Positions 24,701-35,412 of a stretch of DNA of 64,000 bases are shown in pieces; position 1 is the first letter of the stretch, and every line of letters starts with the position of its first letter. Source of the DNA: Cyclospora cayetanensis (taxonomy: Eukaryota > Apicomplexa > Conoidasida > Eucoccidiorida > Eimeriidae). The notes beneath the pieces are model-generated. The model saw only the letters and a list, made by a program, of their open reading frames with translations, made no database searches and had not been told where the DNA came from. The stretch covers positions 31,014-95,013 of the forward strand of contig NW_020312100.1 in NCBI RefSeq assembly GCF_002999335.1. The letters run 5' to 3'. The translations under genes were made by a program, and so were the position numbers.

Positions 24701-26257
24701 GCGTGCACCTGCACGCAGCAGCTCAGAGATTTAGAAGTACGATTGCAGTCATATTCTGCGGCGGAGACTGCATCAGTCCAGGAACCACACGCTGCAGGGA
24801 TTGCTTTTGCTGCGGTGTTCAGGAGCAAAGTTTTCAGTGGCCACACTCCGCGGAAAGATCCCCGAGTCTATGCGAGCTCCTGAAAGATTTGGTCTGACAG
24901 AGCAGATTGGGGAAGGCGTGCTAGAGGGGGTCCTCACTGAGGCACTATACAATGCCAGAAAACCAGAAGGTTGGTTCCCCTCATCTAGTTTGATCCTGAG
25001 GTGTGCAGGTTGCTGTGTGGTTGGCGAGCTTTTAGTGCATTCGGAGGTGTCTTGTGGCACTGACGTACAATCCTGCCTAGAATATCGAGTTCAGTTATCT
25101 GCAGTCCATACAAGGTTTGACAAATGAAAGCACGCACGACGGGTGCCTACATCTGAACACCACGAGTCAACCTCTTTCCCGCATTGCTTTAGAGTTGTTC
25201 TTATGTATACGGATCCCCACGCAGTCGTCGTATGCTGCTCAACGTGATGTATACACGGAGTCGTCTATGAATTGATGGATCGCCGCAGCACCGCAGGAGG
25301 CCTGCATGCGTACACTCCATGGTTGTGCCTTTTTCTCTGGTGCAGTCGAAGGCTTGACGACACTCTCAGTCAGCGTGAATGGGGCATTCCTGAGATCTCC
25401 TAAAACCAACAGACAAATTGGCCGCCCAGCAGTCAAGCATTTGAAGCTGCCCCCCGAAGCCACTGCTGGATATGTCAACGAACACTTCACCAACATCCTA
25501 GCCACCAGGTGCGCGGACGGAGTCAACGCTTTGAACCTTTCGCAGAGCCACAAGGGGGCCGTTATGCGTTGCGGTGTGGGCACACGTAGATCCCGCGCCT
25601 TGGGGAGCTGATTCCTCGTAGAGCAAAGTACCCTATCCTGCCCGTTTTTCTCACAGTCTGTGCCCCCCTGTGTGGGTGCTCCTTCGTTCAATTCGCAGTA
25701 GTCTGGCCCCCGGGTGCAGCCGCTACAAAGCCATTTTGAAGCGGAAGATGGCATCAGGAAAGTACGAGGCGCTGGAGAACACCGAGATACTGCAGGGGGG
25801 AGAAGGGCAGAAAGACCGACTCAGGCTTTACGCAGTGCCGCCAGCCACGGGCACGAACGCAAGGACCCCTGTAAGACGCCATTCCCTTCCCCACTAGCAT
25901 CTCTTTCGTCGCACTCATGCTAGCGAGAATTCACCGTCGTCACATATAGGGGATAATACGTCGTCTAGTCTCGATCCCCACCCTGCCAGTAACATCTCTA
26001 GGCGTGTGGGAGGGAAGAAAGACACTAAATAGGGGCACTCCGTGTCAGAAGGGCTGTGTGCTGCTGAGTGCTGCCGCCTGCGTGGAGAGCCTCGAGCACT
26101 CAGCCTTTCTTCCAGCCTTCCGCGTGCACCACACCCAAAGCCGACAGGGATGAAGGCATGCGCGTGTTTGATTTCTCAGAACAACTGCTTCTTGTGGACA
26201 GCTGAAATCCTAAGACCGGAGTCTTACACCGTCCTGCCTGCGGCGCCAAGCCCCTAG
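18745..26257 (+). CDS. Transmembrane/secreted protein kinase, ROPK-like, with repeat-built C-terminal region
   Basis: Multi-exon Ser/Thr kinase gene. Exons read from splice motifs and phase: 18745-19105, 19254-19644, 20057-20316, 20684-20835, 21039-~21243, ~21449-21948, 22292-22477, 22642-22914, 23199-23382, ~23826-24022, 24339-24644, 24838-24969, 25346-~25573, ~25699-25870, ~26116-26257. The chosen ATG precedes a hydrophobic segment (AAAVLGITCCLLCTIGFPAA), a signal peptide or membrane anchor. Kinase motifs in order: GGGTYGEV loop, FAVKVF lysine, HFDIKPANLL catalytic loop, GDFG, FMAPEIERP, then HDVFALGLTLA. HFD replaces HRD, as in many coccidian rhoptry kinases, so I infer a secreted or rhoptry-type kinase. 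Beyond the kinase domain about 550 residues match no family I know. The junctions at exons 5/6, 9/10, 13/14 and 14/15 are unsettled. A decayed copy lies at 4.9-11 kb. Confidence 0.8.
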
Positions 26258-26588
26258 TCGGCTAGCTGGCGATACACTTTGACGGCTAGCTCCCTGCTTC
26301 CCACGAAGCCCTTTCATCTAGCGAGCGGCGAGCTAGCCAGTGGAGAATCCCTGCTTCCCCAAGTGCAGCGCAGTGGCGCGGAGCTTGCAGAGTTCGCTTG
26401 CTACACAGCCCTCTAGCTACCCAGCTGGCCAGGCGAACTGCACCCCCGAGAAGGGGGCAGTCGGTTCGACGAGCAGCAAGTTGTGCTGCTACTGCAGTGT
26501 GTGCCGCAGCTAGCTATGCGTCGCCGACAGCCGGCTCCGGCGTGACGACTGTTTCGACACTGCAGCACTGCATTGGTGCTGCGCCTAC
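26258..26588. other. Convergent intergenic spacer between kinase and PIG-U genes
   Basis: About 330 bases between two stop codons facing each other. It must hold both 3' UTRs. The short motif GGCTAGCT recurs around 26260-26340. An open frame (26398-26613) has no resemblance to a known protein. Texture changes here from P-type to R-type. Confidence 0.5.
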
Positions 26589-27388
26589 CTACGCGCGCAT
26601 CTGCAGCTGGTAGTAGCGCTGCTCTCTTTGTGCGGCTCCCCGAAGCGTCTCGGTGACGAGCAGGCCTGCGAGAGAAAGAACGGTGCAGTCCACGTGGCAT
26701 CTCCTGCCGTCTGCAGACATACGCGCTACTTTCTACGGTCGACTTCGCTTACATGAGAATGTGTAATGGAGGCACTGCAGTGCATACGCGATATTGGCAG
26801 TCCCTACACCGCGATCCATCCAGAGGGAGAACGCCACTGGCAATAGGGCTGCCGCAAGCAAGCTGAGACCTACCTGCACCCAGGTAAAACAAGCAAGAGA
26901 ACACGCGCGTAGTACACGTAGCAAGGAGCAAGGCAACAAGCGCCAAGAGGAAAAAAATGTGCGTTACTAAAGGCCCCACAAGCTTCGAGAAGGGGACGCG
27001 CTGCTGCATTTCTCGCCAATGAAAAGCCAACAAAACCTGAGAGCGCACAGGCACACATGCAGCGCGGCAGCAACACTCCAAGAAAAGGCAGAGAGAGAGC
27101 ACAAATACCAACAGGAAGAAGAGCAGTGGAGCGTCGCACCTGCAGGAAGGCGAATTCTGTGAGGCTTGGATTCTGTTGGAAGAGCACCATTGACTGCGCA
27201 TGCATCCCGCATCCAAGCAAAGGCAACCCTCTGAGGAGGAGCACTGGCGCAACGCCCGCGCTGCACGGAACCTGAAACTTCAGAAGGGTCTTTCGAAGCC
27301 TCATTCAACTACGGATTCTTCTGTCTGCGCTGGTGGAAGGCAGTCAATCCCGCAAGGAAGGGATGGCTGCTGCCCTGCCTGCCTGCCT

Positions 27389-27421
<33 letters not shown>

Positions 27422-29749
27422 CCTGCCTGCCTGCCTGCCTGCCTGCCCCTCTTTGAGACGGCCTGTGTGTGGCTTTGGAGTTCAGCCATGCGACTCCAAC
27501 AAGCGCGCTGCTACGGCGCAGCAGCGGGCGCATCTTTTGGCGGAAAAGGCAAGACTTGATGCGCGGTGGCTCAGGTGTATGTACAGCACGGCTTACAGCG
27601 ACTGCGGCCTGGCAGTGACTCAGGGGGTTTCCCGCAAAGGCGAGCGTCAAGGGGACCATCAGAACGAAGGCAGCAGCCTGCGCAGGATAGTCAGAAAAAG
27701 CAAAACACTGACGCGTGACGTCTCTTTTCTTTCGCAGCAGTTGGCGGAGACCTACCCCCTTCCTCTCTGCAGCGCTGCTGCGCCCGCTGTGAGTACCTGC
27801 AGTGCAAAGACGAAAATGCGACGGTACCGCTCGAAAGCCTGCAGAGAGAGAAAGAGAGAGAGAAACAGCCCGACACAAGCACCGTGGAAGCGACTCGACG
27901 GCACTGAGCGCTTGACAAAAAGGTAGAAAGGACGCACATCCAGGAGGCAACACACTGGAGCAGCTCGCGGCTTACCAGCGCGAGCAAATACCACGAACCT
28001 CCAAGACCAGGGTCGATTGGCTCCAAATGCCATTGAGACGCGAAGCTCTCCCACAAGCTTCCCTGCACAGCAGCAGCAGCAGCAGCAGCCACCCCCTTCC
28101 GCCTCTTTAGAGGGTGACTTGGCATGCCTTGTGCTGCTGCAGACTGGCCTCCTTCCCTGCCGCAGCGTGTACAGCGGGAGATGCGCGCAGAGAGGCTCCC
28201 CCTTTTGCAACTGCACCCACCAAATTCCAACTCGTCGCCGCAGCAAAAGATACGAGGAGCAAAAGCGATCCCACGAGCGACCCCACCAAAAACAAACACC
28301 CCCGGGCGACAGCTGCAAGAGGCCTCCTCTTCCTCGCAGGCAACGCCTGCGCTGCTGTACAGACAGACAGAGAGATGCAGACGCCTCGCGTAGCGCATGT
28401 AGTGACTGAGTGTATGTGCTCGCTCGCCTCTGCCTAAGGGTCGTGCGTGCGTCAGACTCGTGAACGCATGCACGCATGCAAAGCACTGTCTCTCAAGCGG
28501 CTTCTTTCCCGTTGAGCGACCCCTCTGCGCCTCCCCTTGCCAGAAAAGCTGCGGGGAGAAAGAGAGAGACTGTCTGCGCGCGAGTCTAGACGTACAAGGA
28601 ATCGGCCCTAAGCCGAAAGTGCTGACGGCAGCAAGGGCGAAGGCAGTCGTCAGAGCTTGGGGGGGGCCTAGCAGCAGCAGAATCGCGAAGCAGCAGCAGC
28701 AAAAGCTCCGCAAAAGCAACGCCAGCAGCTGCAAAGAAAGTCTGCTGCGGTAGTTGGAGTGTCGGTGCTGCGTCGCTGGCTGCTTTCCACGGAGTGTTGT
28801 CGCTGCTTCTGCTGCTCTCGCTGCGAACGCCCCTGTGACGATTGCCAGCGAGAGGAGCAGCAGAGGAACGTGGTGAGGAGACAAGGCTAAGCTTCCTGCT
28901 ACCTGCAAACAAAGTCAGCAAGAGGAGTTGCCGCGCAGGGAGGGGGGTGGAATGCGGTTGGCGTCAGCTAGAGGCACCAGCTTGCGCGGCGAGAAAAGCG
29001 CGGAAATCAATGAGAAAAGAAACTACACACACTCCCAAAATCGCTGCGCCAAGAAACACACGCATACCCTGCCTCCTCCCCTTCCCTTTCTTTCTTTTTC
29101 CCTTTCTTTCTTCCTTCTTCCATTTCCCAAGACTCTAGCGTACGGTGTATGGGTGAAAGAGGAAAAGCGCAGCAGCGAGAGTCGGGCTGATAAAGCGCTG
29201 TGATGCAAGGGCCCCTAGCCGTTCCCTCTGTTGCAGGAGAAGCCGCTTCTCCTTTACAAGAGAGAAACACTGGGAAGCGGCTTGCGCATCAAGGGGTGAA
29301 AGGCTGCTCAGCAGCCTTTCCTCCCCGTCCTCGTCGGCATGCGGCTGCAGCTGCGCCGCTGCAGTAGCCAAAGCGGCAGCAACTCCAAGATCTACCGCCA
29401 GCAGCAGCAGGAAGAGACGAAGCGCGTTGCAACTTGCGCCACTGCCTCCACATCCAGTCAGATGTTTCAGGAGGACGAAGAGAGGCGGAGTTTGAACGTA
29501 GATTCCAGCGGCAAGCGGAGAGAGGCCAGCTGCCTCTCTAGCCAAGGCTTCCTGGAAGCTGCTGCTGCTCCTGCTGGTGCCACTGTACAGCAACAGCGCG
29601 CCGCTGGGAAGCGACACGCAGTGGAATAGCAGCACGCGCACCAGAGCTGCACTGCCGAAAACTGCAGCCAGAGGCAGCAGACGCCTGCCTCTGCTGGTGC
29701 TGCCACTAGCCCTCCTTTCGCCGGGGGAGGCGATTTCAGGGGACGACAT
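26589..29749 (-). CDS. PIGU: GPI transamidase subunit PIG-U
   Basis: Polytopic ER membrane subunit of the GPI transamidase, which attaches GPI anchors to surface proteins. Exon 1 (29749-29144) carries the N-terminal membrane region, the luminal ETPL-like block read here as VQTPPLFVLLKHL, and FISPTLAAALFLFHPYT, the PIG-U NPYT motif. Later exons: from 28902 (PHHVPLLLLSLAIVTG); 28062-27976 (IDPGLGGSWYLLAL, matching the DLTPNIGLFWYFF block); a 42-base exon 27838-27797 (AFERYRRIFVFALQ); a region near 27700-27630 (SDYPAQAAAFVLMVPLTLAF, the SYPTVGD block); 26873-26753 (LPVAFSLWMDRGVGTANIAY, matching the [20 protein letters not shown] block); and the last exon 26665-26589 (LLVTETLRGAAQREQRYY). The exon order matches the family end to end. 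Exon edges between 28900 and 28100 and around 27700-26900 are not all resolved. It is divergent from the homopolymer-rich gene. Confidence 0.82.
27368..27447. repeat. (CCTG)n microsatellite in a PIG-U intron
   Basis: Nearly uninterrupted CCTG/CTGC tetranucleotide array. It lies between recognisable PIG-U exons, so it is intronic. It generates artefactual Pro/Ala/Cys or Gln/Ala/Gly open frames on both strands. Confidence 0.85.
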
Positions 29750-30385
29750 GGTTGCTCGAGGCGGCTAGCGGCGCCTCTCAAAGCGCCTTCCCAGCTGCAG
29801 CCAGATCTGCTGAGTCTCCCCGGAGTGTCTGGCGAGGAAGGAGGCACGCGGAGCGACGCGTCAACGGCAAAAACTACGCCCAGCCGCTGCAGCAGCCTCT
29901 GAACCTCTCTCTGCCGCAGACACCCAACAGCCGCGGAGGAGGCAACCACTGCTGCACCACAATTCTTTTTTAATTTGGTGCAATTTGCGATTTTTGTTCA
30001 CAGAAAGGACAGCAACGTGCAGGGGCTGCAGCCGATATCGGCAGCTGCAGCCGCCGATTAGGGGCCTTTAGCAGACACCGCAGCTGCGGCAGGAGCTGCT
30101 GCTGCGCGCTTTGGACTCACGGCGCAAAAAGAATGCATTTTAATGTCTGTTGGGCCGAAACTTCGACCTCCGCAGCCACTGCTGCCGCTCCAGCTGCAGT
30201 AATGACTCTCTCGCGGGGCGGTGGTAGACAGTGGGGTTGCTGTACCGCAACTCCAGCAGGCGCAGCAGCGGTGCCGACAGCAGGCAGTTTGGCGATTGAC
30301 GCGCCTCCAGCGGCAGCCAACGCATTTCAAGAAACGCAGGGAAGCAGCAGCAACAGCAGGAGCTGGCTGGCGCCGCTACCTGAGG
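29750..30385. promoter_or_regulatory. Divergent promoter region, PIG-U / homopolymer-rich gene
   Basis: About 635 bases between two start codons facing away from each other, so it should contain both promoters and 5' leaders. It is GC-rich with CTGCAG-type motifs and one AT-rich patch at about 29965-29998. No defined element was recognised. The start of the downstream gene is itself uncertain because the frame is open back to 30221 without an ATG. Confidence 0.4.
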
Positions 30386-33300
30386 ATGCCTCGCCCTTGT
30401 GCAGCTGCTAGGGGGGGTGCCTTGGTACACCAGCAGCCGCTTCTGCAGCCTTGCAAGTTGGCGGAGAAGCAGTTGCAGGAGCAGAAGTCGGAGGGCAAGC
30501 AACAGCAGAAGCAAGAGCAGCAGCAGCAAGAGCGAGAGCGGCAGTATGCTTGTAGCAGCGATTGCTTTGTAAGCAGCAGCAGCAACAGTGGCCAGTCTGC
30601 TGGCTACACAGAGGAGCGCATGCAGCAGCAGCAGCGCATGCAGCAGCAGCAGCAGCAGCAGCGCATGCAGCAAAAAGAGACGTCTACACGCCTCCCGCTT
30701 CCCCCCGCGGGTATCTCGATTTTGCTGAATGCCGCAGCAGCATGCGCGGAGGCGAGCAGCTGCAGCAGAGCGAGCGATGCTTCCAGCGAGTTCAGCCACT
30801 GCAGCAGCAGTCGCAGCGTGGGCTGTCGCACTGTAGAGCACCTCCCGTGGGTAGGCATCACGACAGTCAAGGAGTATGCCTCTTACCGCATGCAGCAGGC
30901 GCAACAGCGGCAAGGAGTTGAGCCGAAGCAGGATAAGGATCAGCGCCAGAGATGCGCAGAGCAGCACCTGCATATTCTTTCTCGTCCTTCTTTGTCGGCA
31001 AAAACAAAATACAGACGAGCCACAGTCACCGAAGATCATGGAGCATCGAAAACAACAGCAGCAGCTGCTGCAGCAGCAACGACTCCTGTTTCCTTAGCTG
31101 CTGTTGCTGCTGCGAAGGGACCAACACCAGCTTGTGCTGCTGCAGCTCCTCCTCAAGCTGCTCCTCTCACAAAGGCTGCCTCTCCTGCTCCTGCTGCTTC
31201 TGTGCTTGCCGTCCACACTGTGCAGCAGTCAGCAGCAGCAGCAGCAGCAGCAGCGACACCTGTCAACGTCCCCTTACCCTGCAGAACGCTGAATGCGCGC
31301 CTCATTTGGGAAGAAGCAGTCTGCTGCAGCAGCACGGATAGCAGCAGCAGCAGCAGCAGTAGCAGCTGCAGCAGCAGCAGCTGCAGCATATCGGATAGCA
31401 GCAGCAGCAGCAGCCTCCGTGAGGCCATGTCGTTCCGCATGCAGGTACAGAAACTGCCGCCACACCAGCAGCAACAGCACGAGAGGATGCAGCAGCAAGA
31501 GAAAGTGAAAAATCAGCAGCAGCGACAGCAAGAGAGGAAACAGCAAGAGCAAGAGAGGAGCCAGCAGCAGCAAGAGCAACAGCAAGAGCAAGAGCAAGAG
31601 AGGAAACAGCAACAGGCGCAACAGATGCAACAGCAGCATCAACAGGAGATCCGACAGCAACAACAAGAGGAGCTGACGACGGCAGAGGATGCATCTACCC
31701 CTCTTGGCACTCGAAAATGCCATAGCCTCAAGCAGCAGCAGCAGCAGCTTCCTCAAGGAGCTTTAGGCGTGACTGTTGATGCCTTTGGTGATCTCCTCGC
31801 AAGAGACTCTATTGGCAGTTGTTCAACTGCCGCAACAGGCAGAGCTTTGGTGACAGCAGCAGCGAGGATGAAAGCCTCGCAACAGGGAGAAGGAGGAGTA
31901 GGAGCAGCAGCTCATGCTGCAGATTCTCCTTACAGCGGCAGTCTTTTGACGCTCAGCGCTGGCAGTCTCTTCAAAAGCAGCTTTGGTCGAACTGAAGTTT
32001 GTGGGGACCTTGTTGCTGCTCCTGCTGGAGATTTTCATTTCATAAGACTTCGGCGAGCAGGCTTTTTGCATGAAACGCAGCAACAACAGCAGCAACAGCA
32101 GCAGCAACAGCAGCAACAAGAGCAGCAACAGCAACAAGAGCAGCAGCAGCAGCAGCAGCATGCAGCAGGAGCGCAGTCTTCAGGAGCAACTACAGTGGCA
32201 GCGCATACACTGCGTCCTCTGTGGATGTCTCGTCAGCGAGAAGTCTCCACTGCGACTCCCTCAGCAACAGCGAGCGCAGCTTTGCCGCCGTCTGGAAGTC
32301 TCACAGTCCCCTTAACGCCACTTTTAGTCCTCACATCAGCAGCAGCAAGAGCAGCAGCAGCAGCGAGTGGATCAACAGGAGAAGAGGAAGGCTCTGAGGA
32401 CGCTTTGGAAGAGACAGACTCTTTCTTGGAGGAGCCAGAGACTCCTCCCCAACGCGCAGCGCTTCCACTGCCGACGGCGACAGCAGCAACAGCCACAGCA
32501 GCAACAGCCACAGCAGCAACAGCCACAGCAGCAACAGCCACAGCAGCAACAGCCACAGCAGAAGCGGATGTGCCTCTGTGCTTCAGCTTTTCAGGCACAA
32601 CTGTTGCTGCAGCTGCAGCTACACCGCCTCTGTGCTTCAGCTTCTCTGCTCACTCAGGACCAGTCGCAGAGTCGTTAGCGCAGGAGGAAACTCCGCAAAA
32701 AGCTCCTCCTCTATGGGGCGTGTTGCAGACGCATGCGGACGGCAGTGTCGCGCTGCAGACGGTGACGCAAGAGCCTTTTCTCTCCTCGTTGCACGCTCCC
32801 TCGCCGCTGCAGCCAGTGCAACGAGAAAGGCAACAAGTCCACACGCCTTCTCAAAGCTGCCTTCTCCCCCCCTCGCAGCAGCTGCAGCAGCTGCAGCCGC
32901 TGCAGCAGGAAGACGACGAAGAGCTTCCTCCCGCGCCGGTCGCTCCGCAGCCGCATGAACTGTCTCCGCAGCTGCAAGAGCTCAACGGCAGAGCAGCCTC
33001 TCTCGAGGAAGCCTTGCTTCCAGCCGTCGCTGTCTCGAAGAGCCTGCGCAGAGACAGTCGCGTGAATTCCACAAGTGCAGCTGCCACGCAAACAGGCACA
33101 CCAGAAAGGCTGCTAGATGCCATTCTGCTCCCCCCACGACGTCTCCAGACGCCTTGGGGAGTCATGGCAGTCGCGGCTGAAGGCGAGTTTTCCTTCGTCT
33201 TCAGCTGCAGAAAGGAAGCCTCGGATCTCTTCTCGCCATCACCCTGCAGAACAAGCCACTGCAGCTCCTGCAGCCGCAGGGGGAGCAAGAGCTGCGACAG

Positions 33301-35412
33301 CAAAGACTGCTCATGGGAAGCTGATCACTGCTGCTACTGCAGCAGGGAAGGGCGATCCGAAGCAGAAATAGCAGCAGCCAAAAAAACAGCAGCAGATCCT
33401 ACAGAAGAAATAGCAGCAGCCAAGAAAACAGCAGAAAAAATAGCAGCAGCCAAGAAAACAGCAGAAAAGATGGCAGCAGCCAAGAAAACAGCAGCAGCAG
33501 CTCCAGCAGAAGAAATAGCAGCAGCCAAGAAAACAGCAGAAGAAATAGCAGCAGCCAAGAAAACAGCAGAAAAAATGGCAGCCTCCAAGAAAACAGCAGC
33601 AGCAGCTCCAGCAGAAGAAACAGCAGCAGCCAAGAAAACAGCAGCAGCAGCTCCAGCAGAAGAAATAGCAGCAGCTCCAGCAGAAGAAACAGCAGCAGCA
33701 GCAACGGCGTGGCGAGAGAGCAATGCGCGGAGCAGTCGTGGAAACGTTTGCAGTAAAGGCCATGCTGCAGATTTTGGCGATCGTTTTTTGCTGGAGGAGT
33801 TCATGTCGCTGCCTCACCTGCCCTCTTCAAGAGCAGACAAGCTCAAGCCTCGCGCGGTGCATGCAGTCACCTTTGTCGTGGAGCTGGGGGGGGCTTTTGT
33901 TCGCTTAGAAGATCCCAACACGAAGACAGTTCTTCGAAGGCTGCATGCACGGTACGTGTGAGTGGGGATGTGATGCACTTCTGCGTTTTTTCGTGCTGTT
34001 TGCTGCTGTTGTTGCGACTCCAGCGGCCGATGCAGCGTCTGTTTTCTGAGGCGTGACAGTAATTCCTCGCGCCTGAGCGTCTGCTGCCTGCCCATAGGCT
34101 GTGGATGCTGCTCCTTCTCTCTTGGAGGCATGCATGCATGCCTGCATGCCTGCCTGCCTGCCTGCCTGCTTTTTTCAGGTGTCTCTCCAGTCGCAATCGG
34201 CTGCGGTATGCGTATGCGGTACACCTGACGGATGCAATAAGAGAGCACTCCACGATGGCTATCCTCAAGAAACCGAATGTATGTGTTGCATGCGCGTGTG
34301 GCTTTGGGCAGCAGCAGCAGCACTGCCCCTATTTAATTCGGTGCAAAAGAATTCGCTGGAAACCACTGGCACCCAGAGGGCATGCTGCTACCCTTTGCAT
34401 GCGTGCACTGCTTTGTTAGCCCTTGCAATCACCAGCCAGCCAGCTTTTTGCAAGTGCTTCGCTTCGCTGCAACACGAGAGGTTCTTCGTTAGGCAGGCAG
34501 GCAGCAGGAGTTGCGCTGATGGCGATAGCAGCTAGCGCAGCAGTCGTGGGAACGTCTACCTAACCGTCTGTGAATAGCGGAGGTGTCGCATTGTGTGTGT
34601 TCTTGTGCGCCGATGGGCAGATTGGCATCTTTCGACTCATGGGAGACGGCTCCTTCCGTGCATCCTTTTGCATGCATGCACAGCCTCAAATCGCAGCGTT
34701 GCTGCTGCGGCAGAAAGTGGCCGTCGTAATGCTGCGGGGAGGCGATGTGCTGCACCTGCGCCAGCCTGACTTGGCAGCCTTTGCTGCTGCTGCGACGGCT
34801 GGCGAAGTCGCAGACTGGTGGCTCCCGCTGCTTTCGAAGCGAAGCTTCCCCCCCCCCGACTGCAGCAGCGGCGTTCCCAGACAGGCACGTGAAAGAGTCT
34901 CAGCAGCAACGTCTGCTGCATGCGGAAAAAAGACTCAAGACACAACGGCGCAGCAATGCACACTCTCCTTGCCTGCCGAAGAACAGAGCGACTGCGTCTT
35001 GGCAATTGCCCCTCGAGTGTCTCCTGCAGCAACAGCAGCAACAGCAGCAGCAGCAACAGCAGCAACAGCAGCAGCAGCAGCTACGGAGGCAATCCTGGGT
35101 GCCCTCCTGCAGGCTCAACTTCCAGCCGCAGCCCTCTTACAGGTGTGGTCTGAGTGCCTCCGGTGCTACAAGCGCTGCAGCGAGTTGCATGCGGAGGCAG
35201 CAGCTGCAGCAGCGAAGGAGCAGCAGCAGCTGATGCAGCAGCTGCTGGAAGACAGCAGCGACGAGCTCTGTGCCTCTTCCGCGGAAAGGCAGACGCCAGC
35301 ACAAGACAGCCGTAATCTGCTGCTCCAGCGCGAGCTGCTCCTGCTGCAGAGGCAGTCGCTCCTGAAGCATCTCCCCGCAGAAGCAGTGGAGTGTGAAGAG
35401 CCGCTTAGCTGA
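30386..35412 (+). CDS. Large homopolymer-rich protein, function unknown
   Basis: Exon 1 is open from before 30221 to 33951. The first in-frame ATG is 30386, though a later one (for example 30620) is possible. It is dominated by poly-Gln, poly-Ser and poly-Ala from CAG tracts, an ATAATA array near 32480-32560, and an EIAAAKKTA array near 33365-33702. The end of the exon becomes ordinary sequence (LKPRAVHAVTFVVELGGAFV, LEDPNTKTVLRRLHA). It splices in phase from 33951 to exon 2 at 34179-34278 (RNRLRYAYAVHLTDAIREHS). A third exon begins near 34578 and runs to the stop at 35412; its acceptor is unresolved. It opens with ALCVFLCADGQIGIFRLMGD and LLLRQKVAVVMLRGGDVLHL. That non-repetitive core may be a small beta-rich domain, but I cannot name it. 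CAG tracts keep all frames open, so support rests on the non-repeat blocks and splice phase. Confidence 0.65.
32079..32161 (+). repeat. (CAG/CAA)n poly-Gln tract
   Basis: Interrupted CAG/CAA array encoding about 27 residues that are nearly all Gln in exon 1 of the homopolymer-rich gene. The CAA interruptions preserve Gln. Confidence 0.85.
32480..32560 (+). repeat. 15-bp tandem repeat encoding Ala/Thr
   Basis: About five copies of the 15-mer ACAGCAGCAACAGCC, read in frame as alternating Thr and Ala within exon 1 of the homopolymer-rich gene. Confidence 0.85.
33365..33702 (+). repeat. Coding minisatellite, EIAAAKKTA-type units
   Basis: Irregular tandem units built from GAAATAGCAGCAGCCAAGAA and AACAGCAG blocks. 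Encoded protein alternates (E/K)(I/M)AAAKKTA and AAAAPAE, a charged, probably helical segment. Unit boundaries vary by multiples of three, so the frame is kept. Confidence 0.85.

Noticed and set aside
27309..28908. 405- and 214-codon minus-strand frames taken as single proteins
   Set aside because: They run through PIG-U introns and the CCTG repeat. Only sub-blocks match PIG-U, and these are bounded by splice sites.
30140..31039. Long Leu/Ala-rich minus-strand frame opposite the homopolymer-rich gene
   Set aside because: It is the complement of CAG tracts (CTG reads as Leu, TGC as Cys, GCT as Ala). These never form stops, and no non-repeat block shows conservation or splice support.
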